33,591 nucleotides of DNA from an uncultured Pseudomonadota bacterium (GTDB taxonomy: Bacteria; Pseudomonadota; Gammaproteobacteria; Ga0077536): the NCBI GenBank assembly GCA_902557415.1, contig CACEAA010000013.1:1-33591 (forward strand), in the 5' to 3' direction. The notes under the pieces are model-generated. The model did not search any database, was not told the origin of the DNA, and saw only the letters and a list, made by a program, of their open reading frames with translations. Numbering within the stretch: the first letter of the stretch is position 1; every line of letters begins with the position of its first letter. Positions 17,756 to 25,535 of this stretch are shown one piece after another. The position numbers and the translations under genes are program-made.

Positions 17756-18754
17756 CTACGAATGTGGTTTTTCCGCATCGATGTCTAGTGCTGCTAATAA
17801 AGTATTTAGATCACTAGGTAAGTGGCTTATGAATGACCATTCCTTACCCCTCTCTGGGAACGTGAACTCGAGCCTCGTGGCATGGAGAGCTTGCCTAGAG
17901 AAGGCTGAGACGGTTTCCCTAAGCGAAGTGGTTGGATTTTTTGGCATATGTGGTCGAGCTCCGTAGGTCGTATCGCCCAAAATAGGGTGACCTATCGACG
18001 CCATATGAACTCGGATCTGATGGGTTCGACCAGTTTCCAGTTGCACTTCGAGCAAAGTATGAGCTCTATATTTTTTTAGTATACGAAAATTTGTTTTCGC
18101 ATACCGTCCCGAGTCACTGACTTTCATTCTAGTACGAATTATATTATCACGACGGATATTCGCTTCTACACTTCCGCCAGAGACCATAACACCATTCACG
18201 ATAGCTAGATAGATTCTACTAATAGCTCTCTTTTGTAGTATCCTTGATAGGAGCGCATAGCTTTGGGTGTTGCGTGCGATAAGGAGTAAGCCTGAGGTAT
18301 TTTTGTCTATGCGATGTATTAGACCTCCTCGCGGTATATATTGTAATTCTGGAAATTCATTGATAATACCGTTTAGAAGGGTTCTGTCGGGGTTGCCAGC
18401 ACCTGGATGGACTACTACCCCCGGTGGTTTATTCACTACTATAAAATCTCGATTTTCAGCGATAAGCTCAAAGTCAACTTTTTGCGGCAATATTTTCTGA
18501 TGACCATTTGGCTCTTGGGGAACTTTGAGTTCAATTTTATCCCCACTTTTAACTTTTGTACTTGGTTTAGCAGCGGCACCATTTAGCCTTAAAGTATGGC
18601 CGTCAATACATTTTTTTAGGACAGTCCTCGAATATTCGGCGTAAAGCTCGCACGCTGCATGATCTAATCGAGACCCGCTTAAGCGTTCTGGTATTGCGCT
18701 GGCTTGTATTTTAGGAATTTCACTTTCACTATTTTCGTTCATGTGATCTGGCAT
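17756..18754 (-). CDS. rluD: RluD, 23S rRNA pseudouridine synthase
   Basis: RluD makes pseudouridines in helix 69 of 23S rRNA (positions 1911, 1915 and 1917 in E. coli). An S4-like RNA-binding domain covers about the first 80 residues (SGSRLDHAACEL, RLNGAAAKPSTKV), then the RluA-type catalytic domain with VVNKPPGVVVHPG and the active-site motif HRIDKNTSGLLL, whose Asp is the nucleophile. GRTHQIRVHMASIGHPILGD follows. The frame extends to a GTG at 18772. I chose the ATG at 18754, and the ATG at 18742 is also possible, since none has a clear Shine-Dalgarno. It is divergent from bamD, as in E. coli and Pseudomonas, which favours RluD over RluA or RluC. Confidence 0.93.
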   Translation of the reverse strand: MPDHMNENSESEIPKIQASAIPERLSGSRLDHAACELYAEYSRTVLKKCIDGHTLRLNGAAAKPSTKVKSGDKIELKVPQEPNGHQKILPQKVDFELIAENRDFIVVNKPPGVVVHPGAGNPDRTLLNGIINEFPELQYIPRGGLIHRIDKNTSGLLLIARNTQSYALLSRILQKRAISRIYLAIVNGVMVSGGSVEANIRRDNIIRTRMKVSDSGRYAKTNFRILKKYRAHTLLEVQLETGRTHQIRVHMASIGHPILGDTTYGARPHMPKNPTTSLRETVSAFSRQALHATRLEFTFPERGKEWSFISHLPSDLNTLLAALDIDAEKPHS

Positions 18755-18800
18755 TGATATAATATTAATCACTATAATATTTTATCTGTGCGATTTTGTA

Positions 18801-18825
18801 TCGAATAAGTTAATATTCTATTCGA
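18801..18825. promoter_or_regulatory. Inverted repeat in the rluD/bamD divergent region
   Basis: TCGAATA (18801-18807) and TATTCGA (18819-18825) are perfect seven-base inverted arms with an 11-base spacer. The right arm lies in an eight-base palindrome, ATTCGAAT (18820-18827). It lies between the divergent rluD and bamD starts, so it could be an operator acting on one or both. No confident -10/-35 pair was found beside it. Confidence 0.3.
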
Positions 18826-18858
18826 ATCATGTTTTGACCAATAGAAAATTAATTTCTT

Positions 18859-19680
18859 ATGTGTGTTTTACCAAATATGAAAATTACAATCAAAAAAGCC
18901 TTTCGGTCACTTACTCTTTTACTGTTAGCTATTGGTATCTCCGGGTGTGGGTATTTTCAAAGCCAGTCGGATAGAGATCGAGAGGAAGGCAAGTGGCCTG
19001 AAGAAAGACTATATAGAATGGCTAAGGAGAAACTAGATTTTGGTTCTTGTACTGGTGCTATAGAATATTATGAAAAACTTCAGGCCAGATATCCTTTCGG
19101 TATTTACACGCAGCAGTCGCAGATCGAGCTTGCTTATTGTTATTACCGAACAGATGATCCTAACATGGCAATGGTGACTATCGATAGGTTTATTAAATTG
19201 TACCCGTCTCACCCGAATATGGCTTATGCCTTTTACTTACGGGGGCTGATCAATTTTGGCCGGGGTAGGGGACTGATAGATCGTTGGTTACCGAAAGATG
19301 GTTCGCAGCGAGATCCCGGCTTGTCTTTAGAATCCTTTAATGACTTTAGTGAAGTAGTGAAAACCTTTCCAGAGAGCATTTATGTGACGGACGCGCGCCT
19401 CCGCATGAGATTTCTACGAAATCAGTTGGCCCAACATGAGGTTAATGTGGCGAATTATTACATGCGGAGAGGGGCGTACGTCGCATCCGCTAATCGAGCG
19501 CGATATGTTGTAGAAAAGTACCAGCAGACCCCTTCAGTACCAGAGGCTTTAGTTTTGATGGCTAAATCTTATAAAATACTTGAATTAAATGAGTTGGCAG
19601 ATGACGCTTTAAGAGTTCTAGAACTTAATTACCCTAATCACCTAAGGGTAGAAGAGGTTAAGCAAACTGAGGTGCAATAG
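18859..19680 (+). CDS. bamD: BamD, outer-membrane beta-barrel assembly lipoprotein
   Basis: BamD (ComL/YfiO) is the essential lipoprotein of the BAM complex that inserts beta-barrel proteins into the outer membrane. A lipoprotein signal runs from a basic start through LTLLLLAIG to the lipobox ISGC, with Cys at residue 30 of this frame. TPR-like helices follow: LYRMAKEKLDFGSCTGAIEY, EKLQARYPFGIYTQQSQIEL and AYCYYRTDDPNMA. RFIKLYPSHPN and the later YYMRRGAYVASANRARYVVE are typical of the family. The ATG at 18859 gives 273 residues. The ATG at 18877 (MKITIKK) would give a more typical signal peptide and is a serious alternative; neither has a clear Shine-Dalgarno. The gene converges on nadE. Confidence 0.94.
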   Translation: MCVLPNMKITIKKAFRSLTLLLLAIGISGCGYFQSQSDRDREEGKWPEERLYRMAKEKLDFGSCTGAIEYYEKLQARYPFGIYTQQSQIELAYCYYRTDDPNMAMVTIDRFIKLYPSHPNMAYAFYLRGLINFGRGRGLIDRWLPKDGSQRDPGLSLESFNDFSEVVKTFPESIYVTDARLRMRFLRNQLAQHEVNVANYYMRRGAYVASANRARYVVEKYQQTPSVPEALVLMAKSYKILELNELADDALRVLELNYPNHLRVEEVKQTEVQ

Positions 19681-19686
19681 TAAATT

Positions 19687-19709
19687 TTCAAAGTTCACTG
19701 TACTTTGAA
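19687..19709. terminator. Hairpin at the convergent bamD/nadE junction (possible bidirectional terminator)
   Basis: TTCAAAGT and ACTTTGAA form a perfect eight-base stem (19687-19694 with 19702-19709) around a seven-base loop. The hairpin begins seven bases after the bamD stop and overlaps the stop and last codons of nadE. No strong T-run follows on either strand, so a classical intrinsic terminator is not certain. It may instead protect or define both 3' ends. Confidence 0.4.
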
Positions 19710-21313
19710 GTGATAGGGAATCTCCTATCGCGCCCGAAGGCTCGTTTCGTGATTCTTACACCAGGAGCTGATTGTCGTCTCTTGTATTCACTTTTGTCTA
19801 CTAATCGTGCGACTCTTTCTACGGTTTGTGTTTCAAACCCTCTCTGACTTATTTCGGCTGGCGTTAAGTCCTTTTCAACATATAGCTCAAGAATTTCATC
19901 AAGTATTTCGTAAGGTGGAAGGGAGTCAGAGTCTTTTTGGTCTGGCGCCAGTTCAGCCGAAGGTGCTCTTTCAATAACATTTGTCGGTATCACGTATGAA
20001 CGAGAATTTCGCCATTTGGCAAGTGCATAAACTAAGGTTTTGTTCAGGTCCTTCAAAGGAGCAAATCCGCCCACCATATCTCCATATAAAGTGGAATAAC
20101 CAACTGCAGCTTCACTTTTATTACTGGTAGTAATCACCATAAAGCCGGACGAATTTGATTCCGCCATAAGTAGTATCCCTCGACTTCGAGCTTGAATATT
20201 CTCTCCCGTTATTCCTTGCGTCTTATTGGGTTCATTTAGCGTGAGAGTTTTTTCAAATGAACTTACAATATCTTCGATGGAGATTACAGAGAAATCGCAG
20301 GCGAGTAGTCTAGCCTCTTCTTCTGCATCATTTACGCTCATTTCCGCTGTATATTTTGAGGGCATCGAGATGGCCCTTACCCTCTCACAGCCCAGTGCGT
20401 CAACTGCAATAGCTAATGATAGCGCGGAGTCAATACCGCCTGATAATCCAATGATACATCCTGCAAAACCGTTTTTATTTACATAATCCCTCAATCCTAG
20501 GACCAGAGATTTATAGATTGACTCTTCACTACTCAGGAGGTTATTAATTTTGCCCGCAAAAAGTATCTCATTGTGCTCTTTTTTTAGTTGAACCAAATAA
20601 AGAGTTTCAACATGAGATTCTGCTTGTCCCACGATAGTCCCGGTTTTATCTACTACAAAAGATCCGCCATCAAATACTAATTCATCTTGACCACCGATTG
20701 TATTTAAATACATGATTGGCAACTTGCTAGAAATTGCTGCTTTTTTTAAAGCGGCTCTTCTATCATTGATCTTATCGCTATGAAAAGGCGAGGCATTGAT
20801 ATTACAAATGACATCAGCTCCTTCGCTAGCCAAGTCTTGCGCGGTCAGAGGGTTCCAGATATCTTCACAAATACTTAACCCAAGTTTGAAACCAGAAATA
20901 TGAGCGACGCAGGGCTTGTTACCTGGTTTAAAGTAACGCTTCTCGTCAAACACAGAATAGTTTGGAAGTTCTCGCTTGCGATAGCGTGAGTTTATTTTTC
21001 CTCCGTGTAGAACTGCACAACTATTATAGATTTTCTTATTGTCTATTTCTGGGTATCCTAGGATCACATGCAAGCGACCCGTATGTCGCGCGATTTTAAA
21101 TAGCGAGTTTTCAACCTGCTCATATAAATGGGGGCGTAATAAAAGATCTTCAGGCGGGTACCCGGTGATGGCTAGCTCAGGAAAGACAACCACATCAGCG
21201 TCTAATTCGGTTTCCGCACGCTCACATTTGGCGATAATCTTTTGAGTATTTCCCAGGATATCCCCTACACACAGGTTAACCTGCGCAAGCACTACATTTA
21301 AAGTCTCTGACAT
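19688..21313 (-). CDS. nadE: NadE, glutamine-dependent NAD+ synthetase
   Basis: This enzyme makes NAD+ from nicotinic acid adenine dinucleotide and ATP, with ammonia from glutamine. The N-terminal nitrilase-fold glutaminase (about residues 1-250) shows FPELAITGYPPEDLLL with the catalytic Glu, YRKRELPNYSVFDE with Lys, and LSICEDIW with Cys. The C-terminal synthetase has the PP-loop GLSGGIDSALSLAIA at about residue 288, then NIQARSRGILLM and TTSNKSEAAVGYSTLYGDM. The length of 541 residues is usual for the two-domain form. AAGG lies about eight bases before the ATG. It is 45 bases downstream of sucD on the same strand, so sucC-sucD-nadE may be one transcript. Confidence 0.96.
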   Translation of the reverse strand: MSETLNVVLAQVNLCVGDILGNTQKIIAKCERAETELDADVVVFPELAITGYPPEDLLLRPHLYEQVENSLFKIARHTGRLHVILGYPEIDNKKIYNSCAVLHGGKINSRYRKRELPNYSVFDEKRYFKPGNKPCVAHISGFKLGLSICEDIWNPLTAQDLASEGADVICNINASPFHSDKINDRRAALKKAAISSKLPIMYLNTIGGQDELVFDGGSFVVDKTGTIVGQAESHVETLYLVQLKKEHNEILFAGKINNLLSSEESIYKSLVLGLRDYVNKNGFAGCIIGLSGGIDSALSLAIAVDALGCERVRAISMPSKYTAEMSVNDAEEEARLLACDFSVISIEDIVSSFEKTLTLNEPNKTQGITGENIQARSRGILLMAESNSSGFMVITTSNKSEAAVGYSTLYGDMVGGFAPLKDLNKTLVYALAKWRNSRSYVIPTNVIERAPSAELAPDQKDSDSLPPYEILDEILELYVEKDLTPAEISQRGFETQTVERVARLVDKSEYKRRQSAPGVRITKRAFGRDRRFPITSKYSEL

Positions 21314-21358
21314 ATGGGTGCCTTGACGGAGATCTTTTGCGCAAACATTAGAGCAAGT

Positions 21359-22231
21359 TCACTTGACAACTTTTGCCATAGCCGGTCCCATTTCAGCAGG
21401 AGATCTAACAGTGATTACGCCTGCTTTATCAAGTGCTTTAAATTTGTCGTCAGCTGTTCCCTTACCGCCTGAAATTATTGCCCCCGCATGGCCCATGCGT
21501 TTACCAGGAGGTGCCGTAACACCCGCGATATATCCAACCACAGGTTTCGAAACATGTTTTCCTATATACTCCGCTGCCTCTTCTTCCGCGGTCCCTCCGA
21601 TCTCCCCAACCATGATTATGCCTTCGGTTTCTGGGTCCTCTTGGAACAGCTCGATACAGTCTATAAAATTCATTCCGTGGATAGGATCTCCTCCTATCCC
21701 GACACATGTGCTTTGCCCAAGTCCTTCCGAAGTGGTTTGATGTACTGCCTCATAGGTGAGGGTTCCTGAGCGGGACACAATGCCAATTTTCCCTTTCATA
21801 TGGATTGCTGCTGGCATAATTCCAATTTTACATTGCCCAGGAGTTATTATGCCCGGGCAATTAGGACCTATTAGCCTGATACTTTTATCTCGTCCGATGC
21901 TATCTTTAACTCTTAGCATATCTAGCACTGGTATCCCTTCGGTGATACAGGCAATGATTTTGATTCCAGCTTCTACGGCTTCTACGATAGCATCCGCGGC
22001 AAATGGGGGTGGCACGAAAATAATTGATGCATCAGCGCCTGTAGCTGCCACTCCATTCGCGACTGTATCGAAAATCGGCCTTTCTAAGTGAGTGTCTCCG
22101 CCACGATTTGGGGTCACGCCACCTACAATCTTTGTACCGTAGGCTATCGCTTGCTCTGCGTGAAACGTGCCTTGCTTTCCGGTAAAGCCTTGGACTAAAA
22201 CCCTTGTGTCACTGTTTACTAAGATTGACAT
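21359..22231 (-). CDS. sucD: SucD, succinyl-CoA synthetase alpha subunit
   Basis: SucD with SucC interconverts succinyl-CoA and succinate with nucleotide phosphorylation in the TCA cycle. The 290 residues show the CoA-binding fold at the N terminus ([20 protein letters not shown]), the PPPFAADAI loop, [12 protein letters not shown] and GRSGTLTYE-type sequence ([11 protein letters not shown]). [17 protein letters not shown] carries the phosphorylated His. The ATG overlaps the last base of the sucC stop (TAATG), and AGGAG lies ten bases upstream, so the subunits are co-translated. Confidence 0.97.
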   Translation of the reverse strand: MSILVNSDTRVLVQGFTGKQGTFHAEQAIAYGTKIVGGVTPNRGGDTHLERPIFDTVANGVAATGADASIIFVPPPFAADAIVEAVEAGIKIIACITEGIPVLDMLRVKDSIGRDKSIRLIGPNCPGIITPGQCKIGIMPAAIHMKGKIGIVSRSGTLTYEAVHQTTSEGLGQSTCVGIGGDPIHGMNFIDCIELFQEDPETEGIIMVGEIGGTAEEEAAEYIGKHVSKPVVGYIAGVTAPPGKRMGHAGAIISGGKGTADDKFKALDKAGVITVRSPAEMGPAMAKVVK

Positions 22232-23397
22232 TATTTTATTTCTCCTACAGCAGTTACTGCTTTTGTGGCAGCATCTGCCAAATTTTCAGCGCTAATAATC
22301 GCCAGACCACTTGACGCCAACATTTGTTTTCCTTCGTTTACGTTGGTCCCTTCAAGCCTTACTATCACTGGAACTTCGACTCCAACTTCTTTTACCGCAG
22401 TGATAATTCCTTCTGCGATTAGATCACATCTAACGATTCCACCAAATATATTTACTAGTATAGCCTCGACTTTTTTATCAGACACTATGATTTTAAAAGC
22501 TTCTGCTACGCGTTCGGCTGTGGTGCCCCCACCCACGTCGAGAAAATTAGCTGGCTGCCCGCCAGTTAGCTTAATGATATCCATCGTAGCCATGGCTAGT
22601 CCTGCACCGTTGACCATACACGCAATATTTCCGTCGAGCGTTACGTAATTGAGATCAAACTCGGCGGCTTGTCGTTCTTTCAAATCCTCTTGCGACGGAT
22701 CCCTCCATTTCGAAATGTCTTGTCGGTAAAGCGCGTTATCATCTAAGTTAATTTTCGCGTCGATCGCACACAGTGATTGATCTTCTAGGATCGCTAACGG
22801 ATTTATTTCAACTAGGCTAAGATCTTTTTCTACGAATAGCTTATATAGACCACGTAAAATGACCTGAAGCCCTTTGATTTGTTCAGGATTCAGTCCCAAA
22901 GAAAATCCCATCTGACGACATTGGAAATCTTGAATGCCTAAGCCAGGTTCAACACTGAAAGTAATGATTTTTTCTGGCGTTTTCGCCGCTACTTCCTCAA
23001 TATCCATTCCCCCAGCAAGGGAGCCCATAAACGTCACAAGACGCGTACCTCGGTCAACTACCGCACCGAGATAAAGCTCTTTCGCTATGTCAGCCGCAGC
23101 TGCTATCAGAACGCAGTTGACGGGCTGTCCGTCTGGCGCAGATTGAGTGGTGATGAGTTGTGACCCAATTAATTGATCCGTAGTTTCTCTAACTTCGTTG
23201 ATGTCCTTTGTGAACTTTACCCCGCCAGCTTTGCCTCTTCCACCAGCGTGGACTTGAGCCTTTACCAGCCAAGCATCTCCCCCAAGATCGTTCGCAATTT
23301 TGAATGCTTCGGAACCATCATGGGCTATCATACCATCCTGAACTGGTATTCCGTATTCCGCAAATAGTTGCTTAGCCTGATACTCATGTAAGTTCAT
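22231..23397 (-). CDS. sucC: SucC, succinyl-CoA synthetase beta subunit
   Basis: SucC carries the nucleotide- and succinate-binding sites of succinyl-CoA synthetase. The 388 residues equal the E. coli length. Visible are [38 protein letters not shown] (ATP-grasp), [30 protein letters not shown] and [20 protein letters not shown] lies eight bases before the ATG. The gene is not next to sucAB or sdh genes here. A plausible promoter lies about 100 bases upstream in the region shared with the divergent PP0621-type gene. Confidence 0.97.
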   Translation of the reverse strand: MNLHEYQAKQLFAEYGIPVQDGMIAHDGSEAFKIANDLGGDAWLVKAQVHAGGRGKAGGVKFTKDINEVRETTDQLIGSQLITTQSAPDGQPVNCVLIAAAADIAKELYLGAVVDRGTRLVTFMGSLAGGMDIEEVAAKTPEKIITFSVEPGLGIQDFQCRQMGFSLGLNPEQIKGLQVILRGLYKLFVEKDLSLVEINPLAILEDQSLCAIDAKINLDDNALYRQDISKWRDPSQEDLKERQAAEFDLNYVTLDGNIACMVNGAGLAMATMDIIKLTGGQPANFLDVGGGTTAERVAEAFKIIVSDKKVEAILVNIFGGIVRCDLIAEGIITAVKEVGVEVPVIVRLEGTNVNEGKQMLASSGLAIISAENLADAATKAVTAVGEIK

Positions 23398-23495
23398 TTA
23401 TATTATCTCCGTTTTTTTACTGGCTCGTTCGACATTAAATGGGCGTTGAAATTTGTAGGATCTTCCGCACTTGTATATTGCTAGATAAAAATGAC

Positions 23496-23524
23496 AATAT
23501 AGTATCTTTAGATATACGTAACAA
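23496..23524 (-). promoter_or_regulatory. Probable sigma-70 promoter of sucC-sucD(-nadE)
   Basis: Read on the minus strand, TTGTTA (23524-23519) and TATATT (23501-23496) are separated by exactly 17 bases. They match the -35 and -10 consensus at four and five of six positions. The leader to the sucC ATG would be about 90 bases. A 12-base dyad, TATCTTTAGATA (23503-23514), fills most of the spacer and could bind a regulator. The rest of the 206-base gap (23398-23603) holds only the sucC Shine-Dalgarno and AT-rich sequence. Confidence 0.45.
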
Positions 23525-23603
23525 TATTATAAGTATGGCAATTTCGAGACAATATGTCATTTGAATTATTTTATTAGGGTGGGGCATTTTTAGGTAATTA
23601 TAA

Positions 23604-23825
23604 ATGGCAATTCGTTTGGTCCTCATAATTATATTTGTATTAAGTTGCGTCTTTCTGATCCAAAAATACAAGGCGATGCGGAGCCAAAAAAAAACTAGAA
23701 ACATTACAGAGCCTAAGATACTCGCTTGTGCCGACTGTGGCGTATATATTCCGGAATCGGAGGCTATTAGACGTAATGGGCGGATATATTGCAGTAGTGG
23801 GCATGCGAAGAATCATGAAGTTTAA
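23604..23825 (+). CDS. PP0621-family small membrane protein with CxxC...C motif
   Basis: This 73-residue protein has an N-terminal hydrophobic segment (about residues 4-20), a basic linker, and a Cys motif: CADCGVYIPESEA then YCSSGH. That gives CxxC near residue 43 and a CxxxH-type pair about 20 residues later, consistent with one bound metal. This matches the PP0621 family of uncharacterised proteins in Pseudomonas and related bacteria, where the gene usually lies beside pilS/pilR. AGGT is nine bases before the ATG. The gene is divergent from sucC. Function is unknown; zinc binding and membrane anchoring are inferred. Confidence 0.85.
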   Translation: MAIRLVLIIIFVLSCVFLIQKYKAMRSQKKTRNITEPKILACADCGVYIPESEAIRRNGRIYCSSGHAKNHEV

Positions 23826-23910
23826 AATCAGGCGATTGACTGTCATTGAATCGATGCTCCTATTGGGCGCGAGCGCATTAGTGATCCATTTCTTTATTTT
23901 ATACCTCTAG
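23815..23910 (+). CDS. Possible 31-residue single-TM peptide after the PP0621-type gene
   Basis: An ATG at 23815 overlaps the last 11 bases of the PP0621-type gene and opens a 31-codon frame ending at 23910. The peptide starts MKFKIRRLTVIE, which is basic, and continues as a hydrophobic segment of about 18 residues to the end. That is a typical bitopic membrane layout. It overlaps the convergent suhB end by 12 bases. No strong Shine-Dalgarno is seen (GAAG about five bases upstream). It may be a true small membrane protein, a remnant of the pilS gene usually found here, or a chance frame. Confidence 0.3.
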   Translation: MKFKIRRLTVIESMLLLGASALVIHFFILYL

Positions 23911-24705
23911 GCTGCTATTTACTCTCTGCTTTGACGCGGATAAAAGAACTACAAGTTGGCGGAAAATTTTCGGATTGGCGGCTACTATATTACCGGATTT
24001 CAAGTGAGTCTCCCCGCCTGTGGTATCTCCTACAAGGCCTCCAGACTCTTGGACTAGCAATGCGCCTGCTGCCACATCCCATTCTTTCAAACCATACTCC
24101 CAATAACCGTCTAGTCTTCCGCAAGCTACATACGCCAAGTCAAGGGCGGCCGATCCAGAGCGGCGAATATCAGCACCAAGCTCTAATATTCTTGAGAATC
24201 CATTTAGGTACTCATTTAAACGTGTTTTGTTTCTAACTGGAAAACCAGTTGCAACCAATGCTGATTCAAGTTCTTGGTTGGTGCTAACTCTTATTTTTTG
24301 TCCATTATTCTGGGCTCCTTCTCCTCGGGACGCAGTAAAGAGCTCATCTTTTAAAGGATCGTAAATTACTGCTTGATCTAGCCTGCCTTTTATACGTAAC
24401 GCGATTGAAATAGCATAGTGAGGATATCCATGAATAAAATTAAGTGTGCCGTCGAGAGGGTCAATTACCCAGGTGTAGTCTGATATACCAGATACACCCG
24501 ACTCTTCCGCTAAAATCGCATGGTTTGGGTATGCGTGAGATAAAGTTTCTATTATCGCTTCCTCAGCTTCCACGTCTATTTGCGTCACATAATCGCGGAG
24601 ACCTTTTTGGCTGACACGCAGATCATATAGACGATTTTGTGCTCTAGATATTATTACGCCTGCTCGACGGGCTGCGCGAATCGCGATATTTAACATTGGA
24701 TGCAT
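23899..24705 (-). CDS. suhB: SuhB, inositol-1-monophosphatase family protein
   Basis: SuhB is an Mg-dependent inositol monophosphatase-fold protein. In E. coli it also joins rRNA antitermination complexes. The 268 residues begin MHPMLNIAIRAARRAG, nearly identical to E. coli SuhB as I recall it, fixing the start. Metal-site motifs are present: AEEAIIETL, ILAEESG, WVIDPLDGTLNFIHGYPHYA and KEWDVAAGALLVQESGG. It is divergent from trmJ, the usual gammaproteobacterial pairing, with a 95-base intergenic region. Confidence 0.95.
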   Translation of the reverse strand: MHPMLNIAIRAARRAGVIISRAQNRLYDLRVSQKGLRDYVTQIDVEAEEAIIETLSHAYPNHAILAEESGVSGISDYTWVIDPLDGTLNFIHGYPHYAISIALRIKGRLDQAVIYDPLKDELFTASRGEGAQNNGQKIRVSTNQELESALVATGFPVRNKTRLNEYLNGFSRILELGADIRRSGSAALDLAYVACGRLDGYWEYGLKEWDVAAGALLVQESGGLVGDTTGGETHLKSGNIVAANPKIFRQLVVLLSASKQRVNSSLEV

Positions 24706-24800
24706 AATTTGAAGCCACGTGAATAAAAATTTTATTTTACCTTATTTAGAAGGCATCATTATTAAAATACTTTTTAGGATCGGTTTTTGAGGAGTTTAGC

Positions 24801-25535
24801 ATGCGATTAGAAGATTTAGAGATAATTTTAATCGAACCGAGTCATCCGGGTAATATTGGTGCGGCCGCTCGTGCCATGAAGGTTATGGGCTTGAGTAATT
24901 TAACTCTTGTTAACCCGGTGAGGTTCCCCGCTAAAGAAGCTAATGCACGAGCGGTAGGTGCCATTGATTTGCTAGAAAAAGCGAGAGTCTGTAAATCTTT
25001 GGAATTAGCAACCGAAGGCTTAGCCTATGTGTATGGGACGACTGCGCGGGCCCGGCAGATGGGCGCGCCGGTAGTCTCTCCTCGCGTTGCCGCAAGAGAA
25101 ATAGTGGAAGGTAGAGGTCGTATCGCGGTCGTTTTTGGACGAGAGCAGGCGGGGTTGAAAAATAGCGAGTTAGATTTTTGTCAAAAATCAATCCGAATTC
25201 CGACTCAAGAACATTTTAAATCTCTGAACCTGGGACAAGCAGTTCAAATCGTGTCTTATGAACTAAGGATGGCCTATTTAGAGTTGGATGAAACTTCGGG
25301 AGAATCCCTGGATGCGGAACGTGACCAGTTAGTTTCTGCTGATCAAGTGTTGGGTATGAAAAAACATCTTTTGTCTGTAATGGAGCAAGTAGAATATTTT
25401 GACCCAAGCCAACCAAAGTTACTGGAACGCAGACTTGCGCGATTTATCAACGGCGCGGGAGTAAGGCGCAGCGAGTTACAGATAGCTCGAGGATTTTTAA
25501 CTGCTATAGAAAATAAGCTTCCTAAGGAAAAATAG
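24801..25535 (+). CDS. trmJ: TrmJ, tRNA (cytidine/uridine-2'-O-)-methyltransferase
   Basis: TrmJ is a SPOUT-class enzyme that 2'-O-methylates position 32 of certain tRNAs using S-adenosylmethionine. The 244 residues show the N-terminal IEPSHPGNIGAAARAMKVMG, the VYGTTARAR segment, the knot region with VFGREQAGLKNSEL, then RIPTQ and SLNLGQAVQIVSYEL. The C-terminal helical extension is typical of TrmJ. GAGGAG lies seven bases before the ATG. The iscR/isc genes that often follow are not here; instead the end overlaps purM by 14 bases on the opposite strand. Confidence 0.95.
   Translation: MRLEDLEIILIEPSHPGNIGAAARAMKVMGLSNLTLVNPVRFPAKEANARAVGAIDLLEKARVCKSLELATEGLAYVYGTTARARQMGAPVVSPRVAAREIVEGRGRIAVVFGREQAGLKNSELDFCQKSIRIPTQEHFKSLNLGQAVQIVSYELRMAYLELDETSGESLDAERDQLVSADQVLGMKKHLLSVMEQVEYFDPSQPKLLERRLARFINGAGVRRSELQIARGFLTAIENKLPKEK

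Noticed and set aside
23728-23814. Upstream extension of the 31-residue frame (60 codons from 23728)
   Set aside because: It lies in another frame entirely inside the PP0621-type gene. Only the part from the ATG at 23815 has a coherent basic-plus-TM layout.
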